64,000 nucleotides of DNA from positions 4,774,001-4,838,000 of the forward strand of contig NZ_CP109132.1 in assembly GCF_035918015.1 (NCBI RefSeq), given 5' to 3'. Below are positions 1 to 7,131 of the stretch, piece after piece. Position numbers and translations under genes: made by a program. This DNA comes from Streptomyces sp. NBC_01754. Its GTDB lineage: Bacteria > Actinomycetota > Actinomycetes > Streptomycetales > Streptomycetaceae. The notes under the pieces were generated by a model that searched no databases, was not told the origin of the DNA, and worked only from the letters and a program-made list of their open reading frames with translations. The stretch's first letter is position 1; the number at the start of each line of letters is the position of its first letter.

Positions 1-122
1 GATCACGTACGGCTCTGCTTGTTCGCGCTGCGATTTTTCCGTGAGCGCGTTGGCTCTGGCTGCCGTCGCTTTCTGTCTGTGGCTGTAAATGAATGTCGTC
101 AGTGCCGTGGGGACGGAGATCA
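1..122. other. Left flank of the IS630 element, no gene seen
   Basis: No convincing coding frame is visible. This stretch is probably the original upstream/promoter region of the small gene at 1269, now separated from it by the 1.13-kb insertion. It ends with GATCAC directly before the TA target duplication. Confidence 0.5.
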
Positions 123-1211
123 CTAGTGTCCTGAGTCGTTAATTCGTGTGCAGTATGCGGCGAGGGTGTCGAGGATGTCGTCGGCGGTCTTCGTCCAGAT
201 GAACGGCTTGGGGTTCTTGTTCCACTCGTTGATCCAGCGGCGGATGTCGCGTTCGAGCTCGACGACGCTGCGGTGAGCCGAGCGGCGGAGTTTGCGGCAG
301 GTCAGTTCGGCGAACCAGCGCTCGACGAGGTTGAGCCATGAGGCGGAGGTGGGGGTGAAGTGCAGGTGGAAGCGGGGGTGCCGCAGCAGCCACTTCTTGA
401 CCGGCTCGGTTTTGTGGGTGGCGTAGTTGTCCAGGATCAGGTGGAGTTCGAGGTTCTTGGGGACGGCGGCGTCGATGACCTTCAGGAAACGGAGGAACTC
501 CTGGTGGCGATGGCGGCGGTAGTGCTGGGCGATGACCGAGCCGGAGGCGATGTCCAGGGCCGCGAACAGGCTGGTCGTGCCGTGCCGGACGTAGTCGTGG
601 GTCATCTTCGCCGGCGTGGCCGGGGCCATCGGCAGCACTGGCTGGGTCCGGTCCAGGGCCTGTATCTGCGACTTCTCGTCCACCGCCAGGACCAGCGCGT
701 TCTCGGGCGGGGAGAGGTAGATGCCCACCACGTCGCGGACTTTGGTCACGAACTGCGGGTCGGTCGACAGCTTCCAGGTCTCCACGATGTGCGGCTTGAG
801 GCCGAAGGCCCGCCAGATCCGCGAGACGGCCGACTGCGACATTCCTGCGGCCTCGGCCATCGAACGCGTCGACCAGTGCGAATCACCCGTCGGCGGCGCC
901 TGATCCAGGGTCCTGGTGACCAGCGCCTCGACCTGCTCGTCCGTGATCTTTCGCGGCGCCCCCGAACGGGGCCGGTCCACCAGGCCCTCCAGCCGGTCCG
1001 CGGCGAACCGGGCCCGCCACTTGCGTGCGGTCTCCCGCGAGACACCGAGATCCTGCGCGACCTGCGCGTTTGGCCGGCCCTCCGCGCACGCCAGCACGAT
1101 CCTCGACCGCAGCACCAACGCCTGAGACGCCGTCTGCTTGCGCAACCAGCCCCGCAGCACCCGGCGTTCGTGATCGGACAACTCCAGCGACAGCGGCTTC
1201 GGACCAGGCAT
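123..1211 (-). CDS. IS630-family transposase (DDE type)
   Basis: About 362 residues, full length for the family. The N-terminal third is a helix-turn-helix region that binds the element ends; the C-terminal part is an RNase-H-like DDE catalytic domain. The triad is recognisable as Asp in the AVDEKSQ motif, Asp in LILDNYATHK and Glu in NLVERWFAEL. It catalyses cut-and-paste transposition into TA. The start is taken at ATG 1211 (a TTG lies one codon upstream). The stop codon TAG is not encoded by the element alone: TA is the target duplication and G comes from the flanking base at 123, so termination depends on the insertion site. Confidence 0.95.
   Translation of the reverse strand: MPGPKPLSLELSDHERRVLRGWLRKQTASQALVLRSRIVLACAEGRPNAQVAQDLGVSRETARKWRARFAADRLEGLVDRPRSGAPRKITDEQVEALVTRTLDQAPPTGDSHWSTRSMAEAAGMSQSAVSRIWRAFGLKPHIVETWKLSTDPQFVTKVRDVVGIYLSPPENALVLAVDEKSQIQALDRTQPVLPMAPATPAKMTHDYVRHGTTSLFAALDIASGSVIAQHYRRHRHQEFLRFLKVIDAAVPKNLELHLILDNYATHKTEPVKKWLLRHPRFHLHFTPTSASWLNLVERWFAELTCRKLRRSAHRSVVELERDIRRWINEWNKNPKPFIWTKTADDILDTLAAYCTRINDSGH
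126..139. repeat. IS630 terminal inverted repeat, left
   Basis: GTGTCCTGAGTCGT, perfectly complementary to 1241-1254. The repeat overlaps the last codons of the transposase. Confidence 0.95.
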
Positions 1212-1240
1212 CAACCCACTCTATAACCGCCCGCAGACTT

Positions 1241-1254
1241 ACGACTCAGGACAC
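1241..1254. repeat. IS630 terminal inverted repeat, right
   Basis: ACGACTCAGGACAC, the perfect complement of 126-139, followed by the TA duplication at 1255-1256. Confidence 0.95.
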
Positions 1255-1268
1255 TAGGAGAGTGCCCA

Positions 1269-1535
1269 ATGGCCCTACAGTTCCTGGGGATTTGGCCCAA
1301 CACCCCCGATGACGGGTCGCCCACGATCTGGCTGGACGACACGACCGGTGACCTCATCATTCAGTCATGGAAGGCTGACGCGGAGACGATCCGGCAGGCG
1401 CAGGAAGTCGGCTCGGTGCCGGGTCACTCGACGGACGTGCCGGACCACGAGACCGTGATCCGGCTCCCTGCGAACATGCTCCAGTTCATTCCCCGTCCGG
1501 ACAGTGAGGGCAACGGTGGCAACAGCGGTACGTGA
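1269..1535 (+). CDS. Small conserved-type hypothetical protein
   Basis: 88 residues, no signal peptide or membrane segment, acidic. I do not recognise a named domain. Small proteins of this kind, with an acidic WLDDTTGD-type segment and a short hydrophobic end, commonly sit just before DUF6879-type genes in Streptomyces. The Shine-Dalgarno AGGAG lies at 1256-1260, beginning inside the TA target duplication of the IS, so the ribosome site survived but the promoter was displaced. The 3' end overlaps the next gene by about 30 bases in another frame, suggesting translational coupling. Expression now depends on read-out from the IS or on a new promoter. Confidence 0.7.
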   Translation: MALQFLGIWPNTPDDGSPTIWLDDTTGDLIIQSWKADAETIRQAQEVGSVPGHSTDVPDHETVIRLPANMLQFIPRPDSEGNGGNSGT

Positions 1536-2034
1536 ATGCCTCGCGAAGGCGCAGCGCTCGGCGATGCACCTTGAGATGCGGGACAGCTACATGCGGGATG
1601 ACCCGGAGTTCATCCGTTGGCAGGAAGGGCACCGGTACGACCCTGCCGACCGTGACTCGTGGTGGCGCTCGTGGCTGGACGTGGTGGCTGAGACGACGGG
1701 CCGGGGTGTTGCCATGCGCCGTCTTCGGATTGTCTCCGAGCCCCTGAGCGACTACGTGCGGTACGAGTACGACGGCACCTTTACGAACGTCGCAGCCGGC
1801 GAGGACGTCCGTTGGTTGCCGCGCTCGCGGGCGCGTGATCTGCTGCTCCCCGCGCTGGACGGGTGGGTCATGGATGAGGAAACCGTGATCCTCCACCATT
1901 TCAGCGGCGATGGTCAGTGGACCGGTCCGCGCATGGAAGTCCTGCACGATCCGGCATTGGCAGCGCAGTACGTCAGCGCGTACGAGGCAGCGTGGGAGCG
2001 CGCGATTCCTCACGCGGAGTACCGGCCCGCCTGA
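1504..2034 (+). CDS. DUF6879-type protein
   Basis: About 176 residues. The pattern of an N-terminal helix with RSAMHLEMRD, a central WWRSW segment, aromatic-rich strands (YVRYEYDG) and a C-terminal AWERAIPH helix matches the DUF6879 proteins that accompany XRE-type regulators in Streptomyces. Function is unknown; these genes are usually next to a DUF5753-type helix-turn-helix protein, as here. Start is uncertain: GTG 1504 is listed, GTG 1516 is also possible (GAGGG just upstream). It overlaps the previous gene and ends ten bases before the regulator pseudogene, so the three formed one unit. Confidence 0.75.
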   Translation: MRATVATAVRECLAKAQRSAMHLEMRDSYMRDDPEFIRWQEGHRYDPADRDSWWRSWLDVVAETTGRGVAMRRLRIVSEPLSDYVRYEYDGTFTNVAAGEDVRWLPRSRARDLLLPALDGWVMDEETVILHHFSGDGQWTGPRMEVLHDPALAAQYVSAYEAAWERAIPHAEYRPA

Positions 2035-2044
2035 TCACGTACCC

Positions 2045-2832
2045 ATGGCTGTCTCTGCATCTTCCAGTGCCCAGCAGGCCCGGCAGGCTCTCGCGAAACG
2101 TCTCGCGGATCTCTGCCGGGATGCCGGGTTGACCGGTCTCGACCTAGCCGAGCGCTGCGGGTGGAGCCGGTCCAAGTCGTCCCGGATCATGAACGCCAAG
2201 ACACCCCCGTCCGCTGACGACATTCGGGCCTGGTGTCAGGCGTGCGGTGCCGAGGACCAGACCGAGGACCTGATTGCCTCGCTGCGGACAGCAGAGGGCA
2301 TGTGGGTCAACTGGCGCCGCATGGAGAGGGCCGGGCTCAAACAAGCGCAGGAAGCGCGCTTGCCGCTGTATCAACGGACCCGCCGTTTCCGGTCCTACTC
2401 GTCGTGGCTCGTGCCCGGCATGATCCAGACGCAGCCGTACACCACGACAGCGCTCCAAGCGATCCAGCGACGGCGCGGTCTGGTGGACGATGTGGCCGAC
2501 GCCGTAGCCGCTCGCATGGAACGTCAGCGGGTGCTGTACGCAGGCGACCGGCGGTTTGCGTTCCTCGTCGAAGAGTCCGTGTTGCCTCACTTCCCAACGT
2601 CAGCTTGGGAGTTGTGCCCATGCGGCCTGATCGGGAGCGCTGGCCGGCTGAGGGGTTCTGGATCTACGACACGGCCCAAGTCAACATCGAATTGGTCTCC
2701 GGCTACCTCGCGATCACGCAGCCCAGCGAGGTGGCCATGTATGCCGAGACGTTCGCCGAACTGGCGGCGCTGGCTGTCTACGGGGCTGCCGCTCGTGCGC
2801 TGATCACATCGGTGCTGGATGCTCTCGAATAA
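2045..2832 (+). pseudogene. XRE/DUF5753-type regulator, broken by internal deletion
   Basis: The N-terminal half starts at ATG 2045 and contains a helix-turn-helix (GLDLAERCGWSRSKSSRI) followed by a DUF5753-like region (YQRTRRFRSYSSWLVPGMIQ). The frame is intact to EESVL at about 2584. There the family sequence should continue with about 20-25 residues before SLPNVSLGVVP; that later segment is present, but in another frame (from about 2584 to the TAA at 2830), reading on through EGFWIYD and AITQPSEVAMYAETFAELA. An out-of-frame deletion of several tens of bases therefore removed the join. The product would end in a short aberrant tail, probably losing the ligand or partner-binding half. Confidence 0.85.
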
Positions 2833-2846
2833 CTCGCGTGCAACCT

Positions 2847-2860
2847 CATGCAATCGCATG
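2847..2860. promoter_or_regulatory. Short inverted repeat upstream of the zinc-finger-like gene
   Basis: CATGC-AATC-GCATG, a 5-bp stem with a 4-base centre, followed by a TAGCTT hexamer at 2883-2888 that could serve as -10. It may be an operator for the neighbouring regulator family; nothing proves this. Confidence 0.35.
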
Positions 2861-2922
2861 GGAGTTGGGGTTCCTCTCTCCCTAGCTTGGTCGTCGTCGG
2901 ACCACGTGAGGGGATACCAGCG

Positions 2923-3128
2923 ATGGCGAGTACGACCAGAGACACGGACGCTCGCAGGGACGAGTACGCGACGTACGCGCCCGAGGGGGTGACCTGCCCC
3001 GAGTGCAACCAGCCGATCGGGGTGCTTGAGCCCTGCCGCCGGGGATCGGTAGACCACGGCAGTCGGGACCGCCCGCCGTGGTCTACCGGCACAGCAAGTG
3101 CGCCAAACCGTACCGGCGCATCCCGTGA
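2923..3128 (+). pseudogene. Small zinc-finger-like protein, frameshifted
   Basis: The ATG at 2923 opens a frame with CPECNQPIG (a CxxC pair), which continues to about 3075. The expected partner segment VVYRHSKCAKPYRRIP, carrying the His and Cys that would complete the metal site, lies in another frame from GTG 3078 to the TGA at 3126. One base has apparently been lost (or two gained) inside a perfect 14-bp inverted repeat at 3047-3088. The TGA overlaps the GTG of the next gene (GTGA), which supports the restored frame as the original one. A sequencing error is possible. Confidence 0.7.
3047..3088. repeat. Perfect 14-bp inverted repeat inside a frameshifted gene
   Basis: CGGTAGACCACGGC at 3047-3060 is the exact complement of 3075-3088, with a 14-base loop. 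It lies exactly where the zinc-finger-like frame is broken. It lacks a T-tract, so it is not an obvious terminator. Confidence 0.85.
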
Positions 3129-3328
3129 CCCCTATGCGGCTCCAGAGGCGTCCTGTGCGGCCGTTAGCCCCGGAGCTGGTGAGCCTCCTCGACAGCCCTG
3201 AAAGCCCGTACAGGGACTCTCCTGAGGGCTGGTGGACGGAGTACGGCGGGGCCCAAAATCCCCGATCCGGGGTCGTGTACTTCCCGCCGGGCAGCACTCC
3301 ACCGAAGTTCTCCGGCGGGGACGAGTAG
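3125..3328 (+). CDS. Small hypothetical protein
   Basis: 67 residues, starting at a GTG that overlaps the TGA of the preceding frame (an ATG at 3134 is the alternative). The sequence is Pro/Ser/Glu-rich with a WWTEYGG core and a PPGSTPPKFSGGDE-like end; no transmembrane segment or known domain. The GTGA overlap argues for translational coupling to the zinc-finger-like gene. Function unknown. Confidence 0.5.
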   Translation: MTPMRLQRRPVRPLAPELVSLLDSPESPYRDSPEGWWTEYGGAQNPRSGVVYFPPGSTPPKFSGGDE

Positions 3329-3470
3329 CCCCCGAAGACTCCCCGAGCACACTTTGCGCGGCCCAAGCCGGTGCGCTCGGGTGCACCACGCCCGTCTGGT
3401 GCACCCGTGTGGGGACGTGATTCCAACGGGCGGGTTCCCAAGATCCGTACGTAACCAGAGAGGGAACACC

Positions 3471-3605
3471 ATGGGATGGGGAACGGGTAAGGGCGGCAGC
3501 GGAGGCAACGGGCAGCACTCCGGGGGGAAGGACCCTGGCACGTCCAAGCCGTCGTCCGACACCGCCAAGCCGAAGGACCCGCCAAAGCACAAGAAGGAAG
3601 ACTGA
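3471..3605 (+). CDS. 44-residue hydrophilic peptide, possible enzyme substrate
   Basis: ATG 3471 is preceded by a strong Shine-Dalgarno (GAGAGGGA). The N-terminal third is glycine-rich (GWGTGKGGSGGNGQHSGG) and the C-terminal third is Lys/Pro/Asp-rich (KPKDPPKHKKED). There is no Cys, no signal peptide and no membrane segment. It contains an Asn-Gly pair at residues 13-14, the classic site for isoaspartate formation. It ends five bases before a gene for a protein-isoaspartate-methyltransferase-like enzyme, so the two are co-expressed. It may be a substrate or RiPP-like precursor of that enzyme, but no leader/core pattern of a known class is visible. Confidence 0.65.
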   Translation: MGWGTGKGGSGGNGQHSGGKDPGTSKPSSDTAKPKDPPKHKKED

Positions 3606-3610
3606 CGCAG

Positions 3611-4789
3611 GTGACGACACCGAAATTCGCCGAGTCCGAGCGAATCGCCCTGCGCGGTCTGCTCGGCGTGGTGAACGACGACCTGGACGCGCCGGTGACG
3701 CCCGAGTGGGAGCGTGCGGCATGGAATGTTCCCCGGTCCGCGTTCGTCCCCGAGCGCATCTTTCTGGGTGATGCCCTGGAGCCGTGCAACCGGGCGGACG
3801 CCCCGGAAACGTGGCTTCGCGCGGTCTACGCCAACGATTCCGTCGTGACGCAGATCAACGACGGTGAGGACCCCGACGACGAGCGGTGGGCGTCGTCGTC
3901 CGCGAGCGCCCCGAGCATCGTGTTCCGGATGCTGCACATGCTCGACGTGCACGAGGGACACAGGGTCCTGGAGATCGGCACCGGAACCGGGTGGAACGCG
4001 GGCCTCCTGGCCTATGTCGCCGGACCGGGAAACGTGACGACCGTGGAAGTCGACCCCGCGTTGGCGGCGGAAGCCGGGGAACGTCTGCGAAAGGAAGGCG
4101 TCACCGCTGCCGTGGTGACCGGTGACGGGGCCGAGAGGTACACGGGCAACGCGCCGTATGACCGGCTCGTGGCGACATGCTCCGTGCGGTCCGTGCCCCG
4201 CCCGTGGCTCACACAGGTGAAGCCCGGGGGCGTCATCCTCACGCCGTGGGAAAGCCCATGGATCTGTTACGGGCTGCTGCGCATGACCGTGGACGAGGCC
4301 GGTACTGCGTCGGGGCCGTTCTCGCCGCACTCTGCGTTCATGCTCATGAGAAACCAGCGCACGGACCTCCGGATCTTCCGGGACGTGGTGCGCGATGACC
4401 ACCAGCCCGACCAGTCGACCACCAGCCTTCCGCCGTGGCGGGTGACCAGTGACGATCTCGCAGCTCAGTTCGCCATGGGGCTACAGCTCCGCGACGCGTG
4501 GTGGACGTGGCACGACAACCCCGACGTGGACGGGGTGGCGTCCCGTCTGTGGGTCGCCACGACCGACGCCACGTCGTGGGCTGCCGTCGACTGGGACGGG
4601 GAGGCGGACGATCGCTGGACCGTCTGGCAGCACGGTCCGCGTCGGCTCTGGAGCGACGTGGAAGCCGCCCACGCCTGGTGGGTGCTGCATGACCGTCCCG
4701 GCCCGGAACGGTTCGGTCTTACCGTGACCGCGAAGGGAGAGTCAGCCTGGCTGGACACTCCCGATCGGCCCGTTCCCGTAGCCGGCTGA
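3611..4789 (+). CDS. PIMT-like SAM-dependent methyltransferase
   Basis: 392 residues. The N-terminal half is a protein-L-isoaspartate O-methyltransferase-like Rossmann domain: AFVPERIF and VVTQINDG before the SAM site, then LEIGTGTGWNAG (residues about 120-132) and VTTVEVDPALA (motif II). The C-terminal half (about 230-392) is Trp-rich and not typical of housekeeping PIMT, which is about 210 residues long. This extended form resembles methyltransferases linked to peptide-maturation loci (ATP-grasp and FxLD systems), but no ligase or dehydratase gene is nearby. Start GTG 3611 with an AGAAGGAAG Shine-Dalgarno. Carboxyl methylation of the adjacent 44-residue peptide is an inference. Confidence 0.85.
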   Translation: MTTPKFAESERIALRGLLGVVNDDLDAPVTPEWERAAWNVPRSAFVPERIFLGDALEPCNRADAPETWLRAVYANDSVVTQINDGEDPDDERWASSSASAPSIVFRMLHMLDVHEGHRVLEIGTGTGWNAGLLAYVAGPGNVTTVEVDPALAAEAGERLRKEGVTAAVVTGDGAERYTGNAPYDRLVATCSVRSVPRPWLTQVKPGGVILTPWESPWICYGLLRMTVDEAGTASGPFSPHSAFMLMRNQRTDLRIFRDVVRDDHQPDQSTTSLPPWRVTSDDLAAQFAMGLQLRDAWWTWHDNPDVDGVASRLWVATTDATSWAAVDWDGEADDRWTVWQHGPRRLWSDVEAAHAWWVLHDRPGPERFGLTVTAKGESAWLDTPDRPVPVAG

Positions 4790-4798
4790 TCCGAAAGA

Positions 4799-4846
4799 CC
4801 GCCCCGTCTGTGCGCCTCCCCCCCCGTGGCGCATGGGCGGGGCTTT
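4799..4846 (+). terminator. Probable intrinsic terminator after the methyltransferase
   Basis: A GC-rich hairpin pairs GCCCCG...TGCGCC with GGCGCA...GCGGGGC around a C-rich loop, followed by TTTACTT. It also lies at the 3' end of the convergent gene ending at 4845, so it may work both ways. Confidence 0.65.
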
Positions 4847-5081
4847 ACTTCTTGCCCGCGCGGACACCCCGGAAGCCGATCACGCCCACGGCCGTCCCTA
4901 GGATGAACGATGTGACAGCGAGTGCCAGATGGACCCACAGGTACGCCGTCGGGTTTCCCGCGTCGTCGAAGGCGAGTCCGCTGGCGTCCTTGAACAGGTT
5001 CCTCGCGAAGGTCACCCAGATCACCCAAGACCAGACGCCGAACGCGAGCAGGAACCAGGAGACGCGGCGGCTGAGCTTCAT
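4845..5081 (-). CDS. Small two-TM membrane protein (SCO4848-type)
   Basis: 78 residues with two hydrophobic helices, at about 9-25 (SWFLLAFGVWSWVIW) and 46-70 (LWVHLALAVTSFILGTAVG), separated by a polar loop with FKDASGLAFDDAGNP. This matches small membrane proteins conserved in Streptomyces next to a metallophosphoesterase; the function is unknown. The start ATG 5081 has GGGGG upstream. A 5'-truncated homologue on the other strand (5185-5358) faces away from it. This copy may have come with the accessory DNA to the left, or may be the ancestral gene displaced by rearrangement. Confidence 0.8.
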   Translation of the reverse strand: MKLSRRVSWFLLAFGVWSWVIWVTFARNLFKDASGLAFDDAGNPTAYLWVHLALAVTSFILGTAVGVIGFRGVRAGKK

Positions 5082-5184
5082 CGGGGGTCCTTCGGGGTGG
5101 GGTGCTCGTGCCCTGCCAGTATCGAACGGGCCTGCGGTGGGCTTGCGGGTGGGTCTCGATACGCTAGTGGTTAGCTGTCTGTGA

Positions 5185-5358
5185 ATCACTTTCGTCAAGA
5201 ACCTCTGGAAGGACGGCAGCGGACTGGCGTTCGACGACGCGGGCGACCCGACCGGGTACTTCTGGGTCCACCTGCTGCTCGCCGTCACGTCGTTTCTCCT
5301 GGGGACGGCCGTCGGGGTCATCGGGTTCCGTGGCGTCAGGGCGCTGCGCCGCACATGA
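5185..5358 (+). pseudogene. 5'-truncated copy of the small membrane protein
   Basis: Reads ITFVKNLWKDGSGLAFDDAG and continues through TSFLLGTAVGVIGFRG to a TGA at 5356-5358. It aligns with residues about 23-78 of the protein encoded at 4845-5081 on the opposite strand, with high identity. The first helix and the start codon are missing, and an in-frame TGA (5182-5184) directly precedes the homology. It lies beside the metallophosphoesterase as the native core gene should. The abrupt loss of homology at 5184/5185 therefore marks a likely junction between accessory and core DNA. Confidence 0.85.
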
Positions 5359-5405
5359 ACGAGTTCCGGACGGGTTCGGTCCGGTGAGGGAGCGGGGGAA
5401 CACAA

Positions 5406-6851
5406 GTGGTAGTCGTCTTCGTCCTGGTGGGGCTCGTGGCGCTCGCGCTGCTGGTCGGCGTGCACCGCTACGTATGGCGCCGTCTGGTCGGTGACACGAC
5501 TGCCGAGGGCTCACGCGCGCGCCGCGCCGGCACGGTCGCGGTATGGGTGCTGCCCCTGCTGAGCGTGGGTGCCTTCGCGGGCACGCGGGCCGGCCTGCCC
5601 CTCCCGGTCCAGCGGGCGTTCGCGTGGCCCGGCTACCTGTGGCTGGCCGTGCTGCTCTACCTGACGCTGGCGCTGCTGGTGGGCGAGGCGGTGCGCCCGC
5701 TGCTGCGGTGGGCTCTCGCCCGTCGGGCGTCCCGGGCGGCCGCGGAGTCCCCGGCGGCCGCAGCGCCGGGCGCCGGGGCGACGGGGGCGGCCACGGACAC
5801 GGAGCCCGCCACGGCCGCCACGCCGGCCCCGGCCACCGCCGTGGGGACGGTCGCCACCACCGCTCCGCAGCCGGAAGGCGGCCGGCGTCCGGGGGCGGCG
5901 CTGGAAACCCTCGCGGATCCGGGAGCCGCGTCGGAAGCCGCTGAGAAGCCGCAGGCCCCCGCGAAACCCGAAGCGGCGGCCGGACCCGAGACGTCCCGGC
6001 CCCCCGTACCCTCCGCCGTGGCGGACCCGTCACGCCGGCTGTTCGTCGCGCGGGCGGTCGGTGGCGCGGCCGCCCTGGCCGGGCTCGGCACGGTCGGGTA
6101 CGGCACCTACGGCGTGATGCGCGGCCCCCGGGTCAAGCGGATCACCGTCCCGCTCGCCAAACTGCCGCGCGCCGCGCACGGCTTCCGGATCGCGGTCGTC
6201 AGCGACATCCACCTCGGCCCCATCCTCGGCCGCGCCCACACCCGGCGCATCGTCGACACGATCAACTCGACCTCGCCGGATCTGGTCGCCGTGGTCGGGG
6301 ACCTCGTGGACGGTACGGTCGCCGACCTCGGGACCGCCGCCGAACCGCTGGCCGGACTCGAGTCGCGGCACGGCAGCTACTTCGTCACCGGCAACCACGA
6401 GTACTTCTCCGGAGCCGCCGAATGGGTGGACCACGTACGCGAGTTGGGGCTGCACCCGTTGGAGAACGCCCGGGTCGAGATCGCCGGCTTCGACCTCGCC
6501 GGGGTCAACGATGTCGCGGGTGAAAGCGAGGGCCAGGGACCGGATTTCGTCGCCGCACTCGGTGACCGGGACCGCGCCCGGACCTCCGTGCTCCTCGCCC
6601 ACCAGCCGATCGTCATCGACGACGCCGTCGCGCACGGCGTCGACCTCCAGCTGTCCGGCCATACGCACGGTGGTCAGCTCTGGCCCGGCAACTACCTTGC
6701 CGAGCTGGCCAATCCGACCGTCGCCGGGCTCGAACGCTACGGCGACACCCAGCTCTACGTGTCGCGCGGCGCGGGCGCCTGGGGCCCTCCGGTACGGGTC
6801 GGCGCCCCCTCGGACATCACCGTCGTGGAACTCGCCGCCATGCGGGCCTGA
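5406..6851 (+). CDS. Membrane-anchored metallophosphoesterase
   Basis: 481 residues. Three hydrophobic helices fill roughly residues 1-100, followed by an Ala/Pro-rich linker to about 205, another hydrophobic segment after RRLFVARAVGG, and a calcineurin-like phosphoesterase domain from about 250. Metal ligands are visible in order: VSDIHLG, GDLVDG, TGNHEYF, AHQP and GHTHGGQ. It probably hydrolyses a phosphoester at the membrane surface; the substrate is unknown (the YkuE/UDP-diacylglucosamine hydrolase-like group is closest in architecture). GTG 5406 has a GGGGG Shine-Dalgarno. It stands alone on its strand. Confidence 0.9.
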   Translation: MVVVFVLVGLVALALLVGVHRYVWRRLVGDTTAEGSRARRAGTVAVWVLPLLSVGAFAGTRAGLPLPVQRAFAWPGYLWLAVLLYLTLALLVGEAVRPLLRWALARRASRAAAESPAAAAPGAGATGAATDTEPATAATPAPATAVGTVATTAPQPEGGRRPGAALETLADPGAASEAAEKPQAPAKPEAAAGPETSRPPVPSAVADPSRRLFVARAVGGAAALAGLGTVGYGTYGVMRGPRVKRITVPLAKLPRAAHGFRIAVVSDIHLGPILGRAHTRRIVDTINSTSPDLVAVVGDLVDGTVADLGTAAEPLAGLESRHGSYFVTGNHEYFSGAAEWVDHVRELGLHPLENARVEIAGFDLAGVNDVAGESEGQGPDFVAALGDRDRARTSVLLAHQPIVIDDAVAHGVDLQLSGHTHGGQLWPGNYLAELANPTVAGLERYGDTQLYVSRGAGAWGPPVRVGAPSDITVVELAAMRA

Positions 6852-6866
6852 GCCGGAACGGCCCCC

Positions 6867-6884
6867 CCACGGCCCTCCCCGTGG
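6867..6884 (+). terminator. Hairpin after the metallophosphoesterase gene
   Basis: CCACGG-CCCTCC-CCGTGG, a 6-bp GC stem 15 bases after the stop, without a T-tract. Such tail-less hairpins are common gene ends in Streptomyces. Confidence 0.4.
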
Positions 6885-7131
6885 CCCCACGGCCGCACGG
6901 ACCAACACGGAGAAACGCCGCACCTCCTCGCGCCCGGCAGGGAAAGCCGCTGGTGGGGAGTGGTGTGGCCGTCATGTCCGAGCAGGTGCACGTGTGTCGA
7001 ACGTGATGCTGTGAATGCCCTTTTTGCTCTTCCGGTTGTGTAGGCCGTGTGATTGGGTGTGTCCCAACATGCGGCAATGTGCGCGATCGCGATACATGGG
7101 CCGAGGTGAGCTGGTATAGGGAGCACGGCAC

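Larger units (their letters stand above)
126..1254 (-). mobile_element. IS630-family insertion sequence, complete
   Basis: A 1129-bp element bounded by perfect 14-bp terminal inverted repeats (GTGTCCTGAGTCGT at 126-139 and its complement at 1241-1254), flanked on both sides by TA (124-125 and 1255-1256), the target duplication typical of IS630/Tc1-mariner elements. It holds one transposase gene on the minus strand. The right end abuts the Shine-Dalgarno of the gene at 1269, so the insertion separates that gene from its native promoter. Intact ends and an intact frame suggest a recent, possibly still active copy. Confidence 0.95.

Noticed and set aside
1..2042. Same 10-mer GATCACGTAC at 1-10 and 2033-2042, considered as an element boundary
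   Set aside because: Too short, no extension of similarity on either side, and the IS ends are already explained by TA.
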